Origin: Tetraselmis striata
Taxonomy: Eukaryota; Chlorophyta; Chlorodendrophyceae; Chlorodendrales; Chlorodendraceae
Direction of reading: 5' to 3'
NCBI GenBank assembly: GCA_006384855.1
Contig: VCJN01000687.1
Location: forward strand, 1-64,000
DNA length: 64,000 nucleotides
Under the pieces are notes generated by a model, which saw only the letters and a list, made by a program, of their open reading frames with translations, made no database searches and was not told where the DNA came from. Below, in pieces: positions 33,801 to 43,440 of this stretch; within the stretch, counting starts at the first letter, position 1; every line of letters begins with the position of its first letter. The position numbers and the translations under genes were made by a program.

Positions 33801-36800
33801 CGGCTGGTCAACGCGCGCGACGCGGCCTATGACCGCGGGGGTGGGGCGCGATGTCAGTAGTACGCACCGCAACAACCGCGTCTCGGCCGACCATGCCGCC
33901 GAGTGTGGGAGAGACTGCGAGAGAGACACGAGGGGTAGCAGGGTTGGGGCAGTGGGGGAGCCGAAATGGTGGGGTTGGCGAGATCACCTGAAATGATGCG
34001 GCGCCAAATGATGCAGCCGGCGGCCGCAGGATTTAGGGCGTTCAGAGCCGGCCGCCGCGCTCCGTGTACGCCGCATCTCAGGATTTGGGGCTTTCATAGC
34101 GAGTTTTGGGGGTGGCAACTTCGCGGCGGGCGGACACCGGCAGATGAGGATTTTGATCCGGGCGAATTTGGGGACGATTCGTGGTCGAAAAATTAGATCC
34201 AATCTTTATACCAACTTCGGTTTTAGGCTTGTGCGGGGTGCCAATGCGGCTCATGATGAGTACGGTAGCGGGAATACCATTCATGGCACCTATAGTAAGG
34301 ATTACATGTACCATAATCTACGACCCCCACTTGGAGCAACGACCCCCGCTGGTGCACCCCATGAATAATCGCGGCGACCGAGGCGGAGCAGGATAAGTTG
34401 GCAGCGGACCGGGCGTCTTCCGCCCCAGTGCAGGGTGTTCACCGGTACTACTCTTTTGTGGTTGAGGACCGCGGCCGTCTCGGGAAGTCCGCTTTGACGG
34501 TGGTGTACATCTTCGCGGTGCTATTGGCTGTGCGAAACTTCCCTGGCGGTCCTTCCGCCCCGACCTCATGCTTTCTTCGTGGTCAATCCGTTCAGGCACT
34601 TCGGAACTTTGTCGCTTGCCAACCTGCTAAGTTCCGCCGTCACCTATCGCGCACATGGCGGGGGCTGTTGCAACGGGTCTCGGCTTGCGTGCATGCATGG
34701 TACCCTGGGCGGCATTCTCTTTGCCGGTGTGCAGATGGCCAAGTCTGATGCGTGGGCTCGTGCCCATTCTGCTTCTTCTCATGTTACTGCTTCCACCTCG
34801 CAGTTGCTATAGAGGACCTTTCTGATTGTCCTTGTTTGGTGATTTCCTGATATCGCCTTCTGCTGCTAGCTCATGTAATTAATAATCTGCGGGTTGATAC
34901 AGGATGTAGTACCAGTAGTAGCAGCGTCACTGGCCTCTAATTAGTCTTGCAGAATGCTCCGGCAATTTGCTTGATGACTATAACAAAGCGCCGTCTACCC
35001 AGGGCTTTCCGTAACTGGATTGCTGCCTAATAAATGGCCGTCGTAGAGACGCTGCAAGGGTTTCACTGGTGCCAGTCCTGTCCCGGGGGCGAAAAACAAC
35101 CAGCAGCGACTATTACCAGTAGTAGCCGCTTTTAGGCGGCTTGCTGTGTTGATTTCCTAATTCTGGGGGACTGCCCTTTTTGTAATTCACACCAGTAGTA
35201 GCCCGGACTGAAACGTAGGCCCGGACTGCTTTGAACCGTGTGCGTGCGCATCACTCATCCATCCCGCCTCAGCATGCGGGATGCGGGCCGCTTTTAGGCG
35301 CGGCTTGCTGTTATGATTTTTTAGTACTACTTTTAGCAAGCAGGAAGTGGATTTGTTATTGTCATTTATGTTATTCACACCAGTAGCAGCAGTAGCAGCA
35401 GTAGTAAAATGTTTATTATTTCAAGCGACCTTATGCACTCGTACTTTCTGAGGACCTTTCTGATTGTCCTTTTTTGGTGATTTCCTGATATCGCCTTCTG
35501 CTGCTAGCTCATGTAAGTACTTATGCACTCGTACTGGTACCAGTGATCGCGTGGCCCTCTGAACCGTGTGCGCATCACTAATCCATCCCGCCTCGTGCGG
35601 GATGCGGGCGGCTTGCTGTGTTGATTTTTTTGTACTACTTTTAGCAGTAGGTGGATTTGTTACTGTCCTTTTTTTAATTCACACCAGTGATCTTTTTGTC
35701 TTTGGTCTTTGATCTTTTAGTACTGCTTTTTAGCGGGGGATTTGTTCCTGGCCTTTTTGTCATTCACACCAGTGATCCCTAGTCGTCGTCAGTACAGCGC
35801 GGCTATAGCGCCCGCTACCCCGTGTACCGCCGGTGTAAGGAGGGAGGATATTATATTACTATTTACATGAGCTAGCAGCAGAAGGCGATATTGTATTGGT
35901 GCGGTCGCAAACTACACCTGGTCCGCAGTGTGTTGTGAATCACAAGACCAGTATAAACTACCAATCCACCGGGTTGCGGGCCGCTTTCAGGCGGCTTGCT
36001 GTCAGTCTGTTGATCTTTAGTACTGCTTTTCGCGGTACGGGTATGTGGATTTGTTAATATGGCCTTTTTGTAATTCACACCAGGCAATCCACCGCTAAAG
36101 GCAGTACTAGCTAAAAGACAAAGTGAAGCCGCGGGTTATGATATGCGACCCATACGCTAGATATGCGCTATGTAGCGCGACATGCTCATCACATGAACTA
36201 GCAGCAGAAGGCGATATCAGGAAATCACAAAAAAAGGATATGCGACCCATACCGTAGGTACCGATACTGCACTGTGTAGGCACTCGTACCGTGGTATTTA
36301 GAGGCACTCGTACTGATGTGGCATTGGAGTGCAGGTACGGTAGGGTATTGCAGGACATATTTTGAAAACGATAGAAGGGTGGCAAAACACGGCCTGGAGA
36401 GCTCCTGCTGCAGCAGAATATCCGCCTACCTGTACCTGTACTACTGGATGGTTATTGCCTGAAATTGCCTTACGGGTACTGAATAATATAACGAGTACCG
36501 ACAAGAATCCGTCCGTGGATGAGCCTTATATAAGCTGGTACAGGTACTACCTCAGCGCGCTATATTATCGTCAAAGCTCATGTAATTATTATATTATCGT
36601 CAAAGGCATGCTGGCCCGTTTTGAGGAAGTTGGCGTGGGATTCCCTCCTTCTGCTGGGGCGGTCGCGTACGCTGATCACGTGGCACGTTGCTCTGGGGGC
36701 GCCTCCAATCACGCCGCACACGAGTGGGCGGCACATGCCCTTTCCGACGTTTGCCACGGCGTGAAGTTCGCCCTGGGCGTGGGTGTCCAGATCCTGGCGG

Positions 36801-39800
36801 ACCCGTCGGTGCTTGTTTCTCTTCCGAAGCGCAGCGACGGCCGGCTCGCCCATGTTGGGCTTTTTGGGGTTTGGTGGTATCCGCAGGAATACGGTTGCTG
36901 TCGATACCACCATTGCCCCTATATATCCTCGGCTTGTCAACCTCGGATCCAACGACTGCATTGCGGGCTGCAGAGCGCGACAAAATCCAGAAATATGACG
37001 AGGGTGTCCGAAACGCCGCCGGCATGCTTCGCTTTGTCCCTTTCGCCGTTTCCGAGTTCCGCTCGCTGGCCCCGCACGCTGAGGCCTTCTTGGTGGAGCT
37101 CGCGAAAGCTAGCCACGCACACACTAGCCAAAAAATCGGGCAGCTCTTGTCTGCGTGGCGCCGCCGTTTCCCCTTGCTCATCAACATGGCACAAGCATGC
37201 AAACAACGTTCTTGGCGGGGTCCTCGCGGCCTCGCGCGCGGCACGTGATGGTGCTCCTGCGCCTGCATCGTGTCGCTCGTCGGCATGTGTTGCTATGACC
37301 CGGGTCATTGGCTGCAAGCGTCCTCGCCGCGGCTTATGGCCAAATACCCCGGGGCGGTGGTCCCTTTGGTTCTTGGCATCTTGGCGACTTCGTGGTTCCC
37401 TTGGCGCTCTCCCTTGCTTCTTAGCTCCCTGGCCTCCTGCTCGACCTTGATTTCAGGCTTATGTCTCTGTTTTGCTGGCAACCTTTCATAGTTGCCGTTA
37501 GTTCTGTTTATTGTAGTGGGCATATGTTAAAGCCCTGATGTTTTTTTTTTTATCGTCAAAAGCGCGGAGAGCCTGTCACCCTACGACGAGGGTGTATATC
37601 GTAAATATGCATGAATGGCGCGCGGCGCGTCGTATATATAGTATACGGCTACGTCCACTGCTGATTTAGCATTTCAAGCGACTGGTGATGCGGCGACATT
37701 CTACCATAATTCGAGATGAGTCTGTGAGTCTGTGAGTCTATCTGTCTGTCGCCGACTTTCGGAACGGTTTCGCATATATCATTCGATAAGTCGATAATGT
37801 ATCCGTTATAGATTCCGTCATATTTCCGCGCAGGCCGAAATCACCGTTGCGCTTTTACTTGCGTTGAGTAGTTGTACCGGCACAGTGGGTGAGGTGAGCA
37901 AGGGGGTGCGCCGCACTGTGCGCGGTGTCGCATGCTTGGCTGCGGATCGGGGTGCCCTCTCATCGCGGGCACTCGGTGCACCACCTGAGCTCACCATGAG
38001 GCCTTACTTTCCTCAGGGTCCTGAGCTTGGTGGCGGCTCGAGAGCGTGCTCGCTGCCTCATCAGAGGGCGCAGATTCGCCCGCCATCCCGTTGCCGAAGC
38101 TGCACAGCACGTCCGGGGATCACCCTTGCACACACGTGTACGCGTGGCCCGGACTCTGAACCATGCGCGCATCCCTCATCCATCCTGCCTCGTGCGGGAT
38201 GCGGGCTGCCTTAGGGCGGATTGCTGTGTTGATTTTTTAGTACTGCTTTAAGCAGTAGATGGATTTGTTATTGCCCTTTTTGTAATCCTCACCAGTACCT
38301 GTTCCAGGTGCGGGACATGTACCGATACGGGTACCGGCCGCTAGGCCCCCGCCGACCGGGCCGGTCGTCGCCGTTCGCCAGGTCTACGGGGCAGGCATGG
38401 CGCGAAGCGCCGAGCCCGCCGCGTGGACCGGACCCGGACGCCGGACGCCGGACGCCGGACGACCGTCCGCCTCGCCGCCCGTCCGTCAACGGACGCCAGG
38501 CCCCGCCGGGTCGGCGGGTTGGCGGACGCGGGGTTGTGCAATGTAGCGACTACTACGATTGATCCTTGCGTCTCTCTGGATTCCATACTCCTGTAACGGG
38601 TCTACTTGTTTGATATCGGGAGAATCTCCTCGCAAGTACGGGTACTAGCAGAACTACGGTCACGGTAGTAGGACCGCCAGGGCAGGTCTATCACCATTGT
38701 AATGAATGGTAGTGTAATAATTCGCGACTTATGGTACCCGCTCCCACCCACCCGTTGCCTGGGTAGACCCGACAACCGTCCTTGGCCCTCTGAATCGCAA
38801 GCCCTCCCTCCGCCTCCACCCCCGGCTGGGGATGGGGGCGGGGCTCGTACACGGGTGGCGCCTTTGTAGCCTTGGCCCCGCCCGTGCTGCCATTGCCGCG
38901 GAGGAGCAGTGCGAGCTGGACACTGGCGTTTTGCCGTTGCCGGTCCGGTCAACTTCCCGTTTGCTGTTCGATGAGCACCCTCTCCCTTTCTGTCATGTCA
39001 GCGCCTCCACCTCACATTCGGCCGAGTACCGCTATTGGAGTGGCCCGGGATGTTGTGCTGGGGAGGGAGTTCTAGATTCGGCGGAAGAGGACGCGACCGA
39101 GCTAGCGGCAGATTTGGCGCTGGGAGGACCACGTCGGTTGCACGCCCATGGCGCCCCGTTCTAGGTTGCGCCCCTTTCTGGGTTGCACCCCCCCCCCCCC
39201 ACACACACACACCTCTTCCGGTCCTTGCTGCGAGATCTCTTCGAAGCTCCTTTGTAGTCGGCGCCTCCACCTCACATTCGGCCTAGCACCGATATTGGAG
39301 TGGCCTGGGATAGTGTGTTGGGGAGAGCGTCCCTATTGCGTGGAGTGGCGGCTGGCGGCTGGCGATGCCCGGTCAATGGCTGCTGTGGCGGTTTCCGCCT
39401 CGGGTGGCCCGTAGCTGGATTTCTGTCTGGATTTCCTGAAAGTTGCAGCTAGCGCCTGTAATCATCGTAGTAAGTGAGATAGCGCATGCAGGGAACGACT
39501 CGAGACGGTGCGTAGGTAACGTAGCAGACCGCTAGGGATGTTACTGGACTACGATATGGGAATGGCCCTCATCGGTGACCCCAATCATTTACGGGACAAC
39601 TTATGCCCATGCATCGTCGGCAGACGTTGGTCAAGGGCGCGTACATGGCATTACCCCGTATGCTATATACTGCGTATCTCTACTTACCCGTACAGGTACC
39701 TTGTTCCCGAGCGAAAGAAGCATTTTTCCTTGCGAGGGTCGAAGAAAACGCAGACCTAGCAGCATATCTATATGAAGTAACTTGACAGTTGAATCAGCGA

Positions 39801-40392
39801 TGCGTCGATTTTTCCGAAAATTTAAATGGAACGGGCTCTGTATCACTGGCCTACAGTTCCACCAATTGAATTGCCAGCGCTTCGAATAACCAGAGTTTTT
39901 CAAAGTACCAGCAGCGAGCGTTTGCATTGCCAGCGCTTTGAAGTCCCAGAGTTTTTTTTCCATTACTTACCGGCAGCGAGTAGCGAGTACCAGTACCAGT
40001 ACCTCCCAACCGTGAGATCGTAATCGGACGGCTGTGTAATTAAGGACCGTGGGCGGGTGGGTGGGTGGATTATAGTACTTAGTAGTACATGACAGTAGAT
40101 AAGCGCTTTAGTCATGCACCTAAAGGCCCGATCCGCTGCACTATGCGGCAATAAAGCTCACCGCCGACAAAATCGACGCTTCGCTGGATTATTCATAGTG
40201 AACCCAAAGCGTGATTACAGTATGCCCCTGACGTGTTCATCACACCACCTCCTGGTGTTGATCCGGCCCCTGCAGGTCAGTGCGCAGCTGCTCCCGCGCT
40301 GCTACGACGCGTTCATGCTGCCCGATGTCACTGGGAGCGACCATTGCCCTGTCGTCATCGCGCTGCATGTCGACACTGCCAACGCGGAATGA
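24839..40392 (+). CDS. AP endonuclease, exonuclease III/APE1 family
   Basis: Nine exons: 24839-25117, 25630-25704, 25933-26142, 26455-26565, 26705-26815, 27227-27299, 27467-27488, 27599-27656 and 40276-40392. All phases agree and give about 351 residues. The enzyme cuts DNA 5' to abasic sites in base excision repair. All catalytic motifs are present: VVSWNVAGLRA (Asn), ICLQETKLQ (metal-binding Glu), VCTYVPNAG (Tyr), ILAGDLNVAHQDID (Asp and Asn), YTYWSYR, GWRLDYTLVS (Asp) and GSDHCPVV (Asp-His). Exon 7 is only 22 nt. The last exon, with the essential Asp-His, lies 12.6 kb from the previous one, yet the junction TTG/GTC is in phase and the protein reads straight through the family consensus. 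The N terminus is uncertain; a CxxC-containing extension upstream of the ATG may belong to it. It is convergent with the cyclase gene. Confidence 0.93.
28257..28410 (+). repeat. GC-rich dispersed repeat, copy 1
   Basis: Matches the reverse complement of 38341-38535 across phrases such as GGCGTCCGT, CGACGGACGGGCG, TCCGGCGTCCGG and CGTAGACCTG-like sequence. The two copies lie in opposite orientation near the ends of the large intron. Confidence 0.7.
28409..28533 (+). repeat. Hairpin repeat family, copy
   Basis: Contains GTGCGGGATGCAGGCCGC, the hairpin CCGCTTTTAGGCGG, TACTGCTTTTAGCGGTG and the end CCTTTTTGTAATGCACACC. The same order recurs in the copies listed at 35124-36130 and 38145. This copy also has a short internal duplication of TTTACTGGTTACTGG. 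Confidence 0.75.
28598..28700 (-). repeat. Hairpin repeat family, inverted copy
   Basis: Reverse-complement order of the family: AATCTACCGCTAAAAGCAG, then GGCCGAAAGCGGCCCGC and CATCCCGCACGAGG. It faces the copy at 28409-28533. Confidence 0.65.
29841..31868 (-). mobile_element. Gag-only LTR retroelement, 2 kb
   Basis: Two direct repeats of about 275-295 bp, 29841-30115 and 31575-31868, share GAGGCCAGCACA, AGTCCCATCTAGC/GGTCCCATCTAGC, ATTCTAGTGCTAAA, CACCAAGACTGCCCG, GCCACGTCAATTTGGCGT, GTCGAGACCCACA and TTTAAGGGAGGGAAAGGAA. Between them lies one decayed minus-strand gag-like gene and nothing resembling protease, reverse transcriptase or integrase. This layout fits a non-autonomous TR-GAG type element. 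Target duplications could not be fixed by eye. Confidence 0.65.
30320..31477 (-). pseudogene. Gag-like gene inside the 2-kb LTR element
   Basis: Minus-strand blocks in more than one frame: MSGIGSPTGPKM near 31400, HYFDWKTALAIAMPVFENG and RALDYQLGNPRLQPAAHEYY (30913-31137), MRKLLAAACVTNRI through MLELYKDRVYDANTAG (30574-30879), and a basic tail with CQCCGG and KSKAKAEGKIGK (about 30340-30570). Length, charge and position between terminal repeats suggest capsid/nucleocapsid. Stops near 30911 and 30574 break it. I do not recognise a specific gag family. Confidence 0.45.
33250..33281. repeat. Perfect 32-bp palindrome
   Basis: TTGTAAATCCTGCGGC is followed directly by its reverse complement. It could extrude as a cruciform or fold as an RNA hairpin. 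No loop and no mismatch. Confidence 0.9.
34310..34880 (+). mobile_element. 5'-truncated LINE copy (restriction-like endonuclease end)
   Basis: Matches the reverse complement of 51839-52400 over its length. It carries the same nuclease block (AADRASS, HRYYSFVVEDRGRLGKSAL, VVYIFAVL, FPGGPSAPT) and ends with the family tail GATATCGCCTTCTGCTGC then TAGCTCATGTAA. Frame breaks show it is dead. Confidence 0.8.
34933..35100 (+). repeat. 165-bp dispersed repeat, copy 1
   Basis: Direct-orientation match to 43748-43911: shared phrases include TTAGTCTTGCAGAATGCT, GGCAATTTGCTTG, TTTCCGTAACTGGAT, CGCTGCCTAA-like and TGCAAGGGTTTCACTG. No coding potential; it could be a SINE but I see no clear promoter boxes. 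Confidence 0.75.
35124..35773 (+). repeat. Cluster of hairpin repeat family copies and a short LINE tail
   Basis: Copies at about 35124-35196, 35225-35385, 35560-35692 and 35700-35773. Fuller ones begin near TGAACCGTGTGCG, pass through ATCCATCCCGCCTC and GTGCGGGATGCGGGC, the stem CCGCTTTTAGGCGG, TTAGTACTGCTTTTAGC, and end CTTTTTGTAATTCACACC. Between them, at 35445-35516, is a truncated LINE tail (TTTCCTGATATCGCCTTC then TGCTGCTAGCTCATGTAA). Confidence 0.8.
35866..36230. repeat. Inverted LINE tails and hairpin repeats
   Basis: LINE tails in reverse orientation at 35866-35895 and 36188-36228 (CATGARCTAGCAGCAG then AAGGCGATAT) flank a hairpin-family copy at 35955-36086 and the start of an inverted copy at 36088-36120 (AATCCACCGCTAAAGGCAG). 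Confidence 0.65.
36605..37550 (+). mobile_element. 5'-truncated second LINE, endonuclease end only
   Basis: Plus-strand blocks in two frames: EWAAHALSDVCHGVKFALG, LADPSVLVSLPKRSDGR, NTVAVDTTIAPIYPRLVN (Asp-containing strand) and IQKYDEGVRNAAGMLRF then FAVSEFRSLAPHAEAFLVE. This is the order of the PD-(D/E)xK-like restriction endonuclease domain at the C terminus of R2/NeSL-type LINEs, but different from the LINE at 51.8-56.3 kb. It ends in a run of 12 T. TTATCGTCAAAGGC at about 36593 and TTATCGTCAAAAGC at about 37551 look like a slightly diverged target duplication. Confidence 0.6.
38145..38297 (+). repeat. Hairpin repeat family, nearly full copy
   Basis: Starts near CCCGGACTCTGAACCATG, has CTCGTGCGGGATGCGGGC, TTAGTACTGCTTTAAGC and ends CCCTTTTTGTAATCCTCACC. 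It directly precedes the inverted GC-rich repeat. Confidence 0.75.
38341..38535 (-). repeat. GC-rich dispersed repeat, copy 2
   Basis: Inverted relative to 28257-28410. Includes a triplicated GGACGCCGGACGCC-type run at about 38436-38460 that is shorter in copy 1. Confidence 0.7.
39001..39330 (+). repeat. Pair of 70-bp direct repeats
   Basis: GCGCCTCCACCTCACATTCG begins both copies (about 39001 and 39259), each followed by TATTGGAGTGGCC and TGTTGGGGAG-like sequence. The copies are 258 bp apart; the unit is unrelated to the satellite at 16.3-18.9 kb. Confidence 0.7.
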
Positions 40393-40689
40393 GGGGGTGC
40401 CGGTACTGTGGATGAAGAGAGAGAACAAGGACCTGTGCAGTAATGCCCGTGGCGGTTACCTGTCCTATCCTCTCCCGGCTAGTCAGAACTTGCCGGGCAA
40501 TAGGACTTTAATTGTTAAAAAGTTACAAAGAACCGGTACTGCTGAACAAGCCCAAACTTCCTGATGGTAGAATAAATACGCGGCAGGCATGGCTGGGCGA
40601 GCATGGGGGGGGGGGGGGGGGGGGGGGGGTGTCACAGAGCACTATTTTCTCACAGAATGAGGGTGCTACTGCCCGCGAATATATATATA
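40393..40689. other. Convergent 3' ends of AP endonuclease and cyclase
   Basis: About 300 bp between two stop codons. TGTAA on the minus strand at about 40522-40526 may end the cyclase mRNA. A run of about 25 G lies at 40603-40629. No TGTAA is evident just after the AP endonuclease stop. Confidence 0.5.
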
Positions 40690-42690
40690 TCAGAGATCTT
40701 GGGTCCCTGTATATGGCCACAGGCTGCGCGGTTCGTCTATGAAGTAATTGTCTTCAAGCGAGAGCGGAGAAAACGGCGAACTGCAGCCATCATCAAACAT
40801 GCTGTCCCTGCTGGACACACTGCAGTCCGACATGGCCATGAGATTCTCTGCCCGAGAGTTGACGGCACCCTGCCAGTTGCCCTGCTTGACCACCCATGTC
40901 TCCATGCGTTCCTTTCCGGTAGGGTTGGACACGCCTAGGCTCTCAAAGTCCTGGGTGCCACCGGTGGCTTCGTAGCACGCCTTTGCGCGCTCACTGACAT
41001 GGATGGTCTGGGGATATCCGTTGCTCTCCATCTTGTTGGCGACCGTCACAGTCTCGCCAAAAAGGCAGTAGCGCGGGCACTTCCGGCCCACAACCCCAGC
41101 ATAGGCAGGGCCGGTGTGGATGCCAATCCGGATCTGCAGGATGCCGTCGTTTGGCAGGTTCTGCGCCTGCACTTCCTTCAGCATGTCTTGCGCCATGCCC
41201 ATCAACCGCTGCATTTGGTCTGCCTTGCTCTCATCGTCGTGGCCCGAGACGACCATGTAGGCGTCGCCTGCAAGCAAGAGCGGCATGATTATTACACGTG
41301 ATGTACCGCAGAAAGAGACCCAGCTGCAGCTATGGCAGAGAGCAGTGGCTTACCAATTGTCTCAATCTTGTAGACGCCGTATTTGTCTGTCAGGGAGTCA
41401 AAAGAGCTAAAGAGAGTGTCCAGAATGTCAATGAGTTCAACGGTGTCGATGGAGGCGGCCAGCGAAGTGAAGCCCTTGATGTCGCTGAACAACACGGAGA
41501 CCTGATCCAGCTCATCGGAGATACAGCTCTTGCCGAACTTCAATCTCTGGATCACAGACGACGGAAGGATCTTTTGCAGCAGATGCTCGTTCTGTGCCGC
41601 TTCCACCTTGGACTGCCAAAACTTCTGCAGGTTGAGCTGCACCCCGATTCGCGCCAGGAGCGCCTGACGGGTGAGCGGGTTGGCCATGTAATCGACAGCA
41701 CCTGCCTGAAGCGCCTTGCAAACCTGGTCCGGTGGCAACAAACTATGGTGTCAGCTCCCCCGTTTCGGTAGATGCGCGCATGACTTTTGTTGACCGTATC
41801 TCTAATCATGGCCATGTACACTGTGCAGCTGTGTAAATGAGGCGGGTGCGTGGTGGGCCATGCTCACACCTCGTGCTCTGGCATGTCGCCATCACCCACG
41901 ACAATGACGGGCATGGGTGCTTGCGGATACAGCATCCGAATAACCTTCAGGGCCTCCACACTACACATGCCATGCATTTCGCTCTCCATGAGCACGATGT
42001 CTGGAAAGGATTCCACGCCATAGTGCGCATTGCGGCACTGCAGCAAATCCAGCAACCTCTCCGCGCCATTCGCATGCTTCACATCAAAGTTGTGAGCCTG
42101 GAGAAACTTTTTCAGCACCTGCAGTAAGGTCATGGTGTCACAACAATTAGCATGCAACACAGCCCCGCGCACGTCCAGCATGTGTGTGCCTGCCATGTGA
42201 TGATAATCTGCGGCTTCCACATGAGTGAGAGGAAAGGGGGTGGGGGGCGCACCATGTGCTGCACTCTATCATTGCTCACGTGCAGAATCTCTACACGTTG
42301 TTTCCTGCCCTGCCTTCGCGTGGCTGGTAAGATCCGCTGCCCAAGGTGTGTCACGGGTCTGCCGGATGGACGACGACCAGACTGAGTGCGCTTGGGCAGG
42401 TCATGTCTGAGAAGTCTCTGCACAGGTGACATCTCAGAGTACGAGTTGCTGCAGCTTGGCGCCGGGCGCTCCAGGCGAGTCAGCTCAATTTCCTCCGCCA
42501 TGGCGCAATCAGACCAGCTGAGCTGGCTGCCCACCAGGGCGGTCGCTGCTCCAATCTCGCTCATACCCTTGCTCAGCAAGATCTTTTGGCGCTCAAGGGT
42601 AGACACAGTTGCATCTTGTACATCAGCCTGTGCGCAAAACATAGCCAGAGTCAATGCGTCTGCTTGTGTGGCGAAACGCCACTCTCCCAA
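40690..42690 (-). CDS. Receiver domain-guanylate cyclase fusion (class III cyclase), 5' end unresolved
   Basis: Exons 40690-41267 and 41354-41742 and an exon ending at 41868 fit in phase (ATT G/GC; GT/T). The cyclase core has FSDIKGFTSLA (first metal Asp), VYKIETIGDAYMVV (Glu choosing guanine; second Asp) and RYCLFGETVTVANKMES (Cys of guanylate cyclases). These predict cGMP synthesis from GTP, although the usual transition-state Asn and Arg of GDTVNTASRMES are Thr and Lys here. In front is a response-regulator receiver: LLQVLKKFLQAHNFDV, FPDIVLMESEMHG with Glu where the phosphorylated Asp should be, and AVDYMANPLT with the conserved Lys missing, so phosphorelay control is unlikely. An N-terminal exon (42280-42690: TLERQKILLSKGM, VEILHVSNDRV) is likely, but its junction to the exon starting about 42189 does not keep frame with any GT donor I found. 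Soluble; no membrane helix seen. Confidence 0.8.
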
Positions 42691-43039
42691 GCAGTGATCA
42701 CAATGCTTTGGTGGTATTGGTGGACGCCGTGCTAGAATTCCTGCTCAGTAATGTAGTTGGGTGGCCGCTCTGAGGTTACAGTGCGCGGTTGGGTTGCTGC
42801 ACTTTAGGATGGTATGGTATGGTTAAACACGCGATGCCCTTCCTAACAAGGGATAGAGAAGGGGCATCACCCGGTCCCCAAAATGAGTGCCTGGCTGTAG
42901 CCCGCCTCGACATATGTTTTTTACTTCAGGTAATAATGGCCCCGGTGCTAAGTCATACATGGGGATGCACATATGTGCCATCATTTTTCAGTACATGAGG
43001 TTATAGCAGAGGCCACTACTGGATGACTGCGTTGTTGCA

Positions 43040-43440
43040 CTGCTCAGCAATACAGCGCCATCCATTTAAAGCTGGCATACTTCCCATGTTAGTGACAGCA
43101 TCGAGTAAGTAGCCACCATGGCATCGCATGAGGACTCAAAACAGAGATGCTAAGTGGTATAGCAGTTGTGCTTTGCTTGCTTTGGTACGTGTGGTACCAG
43201 TAGTAGGAGCACAGTGCTTATTATCATCAGCTCAAAGGACCAAGCAGCAGCATGAGTACCAGTACTCACACTGCTCAGCAATACATCATCATCCACTAAA
43301 GCTGGCATACTTCCCATTTTAGACAGCATTGCGTAGGTAGCTACCATCACATCTAGTACGTGTGGTACGAGTAGTAGGAGCAGTGCTTATCATCGTCAGC
43401 TCAAAGGACCAAGCAGCAGTATGAGCACCAGTACTTCTAG
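43040..43440 (+). repeat. Diverged tandem duplication
   Basis: Two units, about 43062-43262 and 43301-43440, share AAAGCTGGCATACTTCCCAT, TACGTGTGGTAC, AGTAGTAGGAGCA and CAGCTCAAAGGACCAAGCAG. The second has lost about 60 bp. Noncoding. Confidence 0.75.

Larger units (their letters stand above)
27657..40275 (+). other. 12.6-kb last intron of the AP endonuclease gene
   Basis: Donor GTGCGTGCC at 27657, acceptor CCCCTGCAG ending at 40275. The intron contains the GC-rich inverted repeats, the gag-only LTR element, LINE fragments and hairpin repeats listed below. Parts not covered by those entries (27657-28256, 28700-29840, 31870-33249, 33300-34300, 37551-38144, 38540-40275) hold no gene I can support. 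Confidence 0.88.

Noticed and set aside
39001-39330. 258-bp spacing of the direct repeats equal to the satellite period
   Set aside because: The sequences are unrelated; equal spacing is most likely chance.
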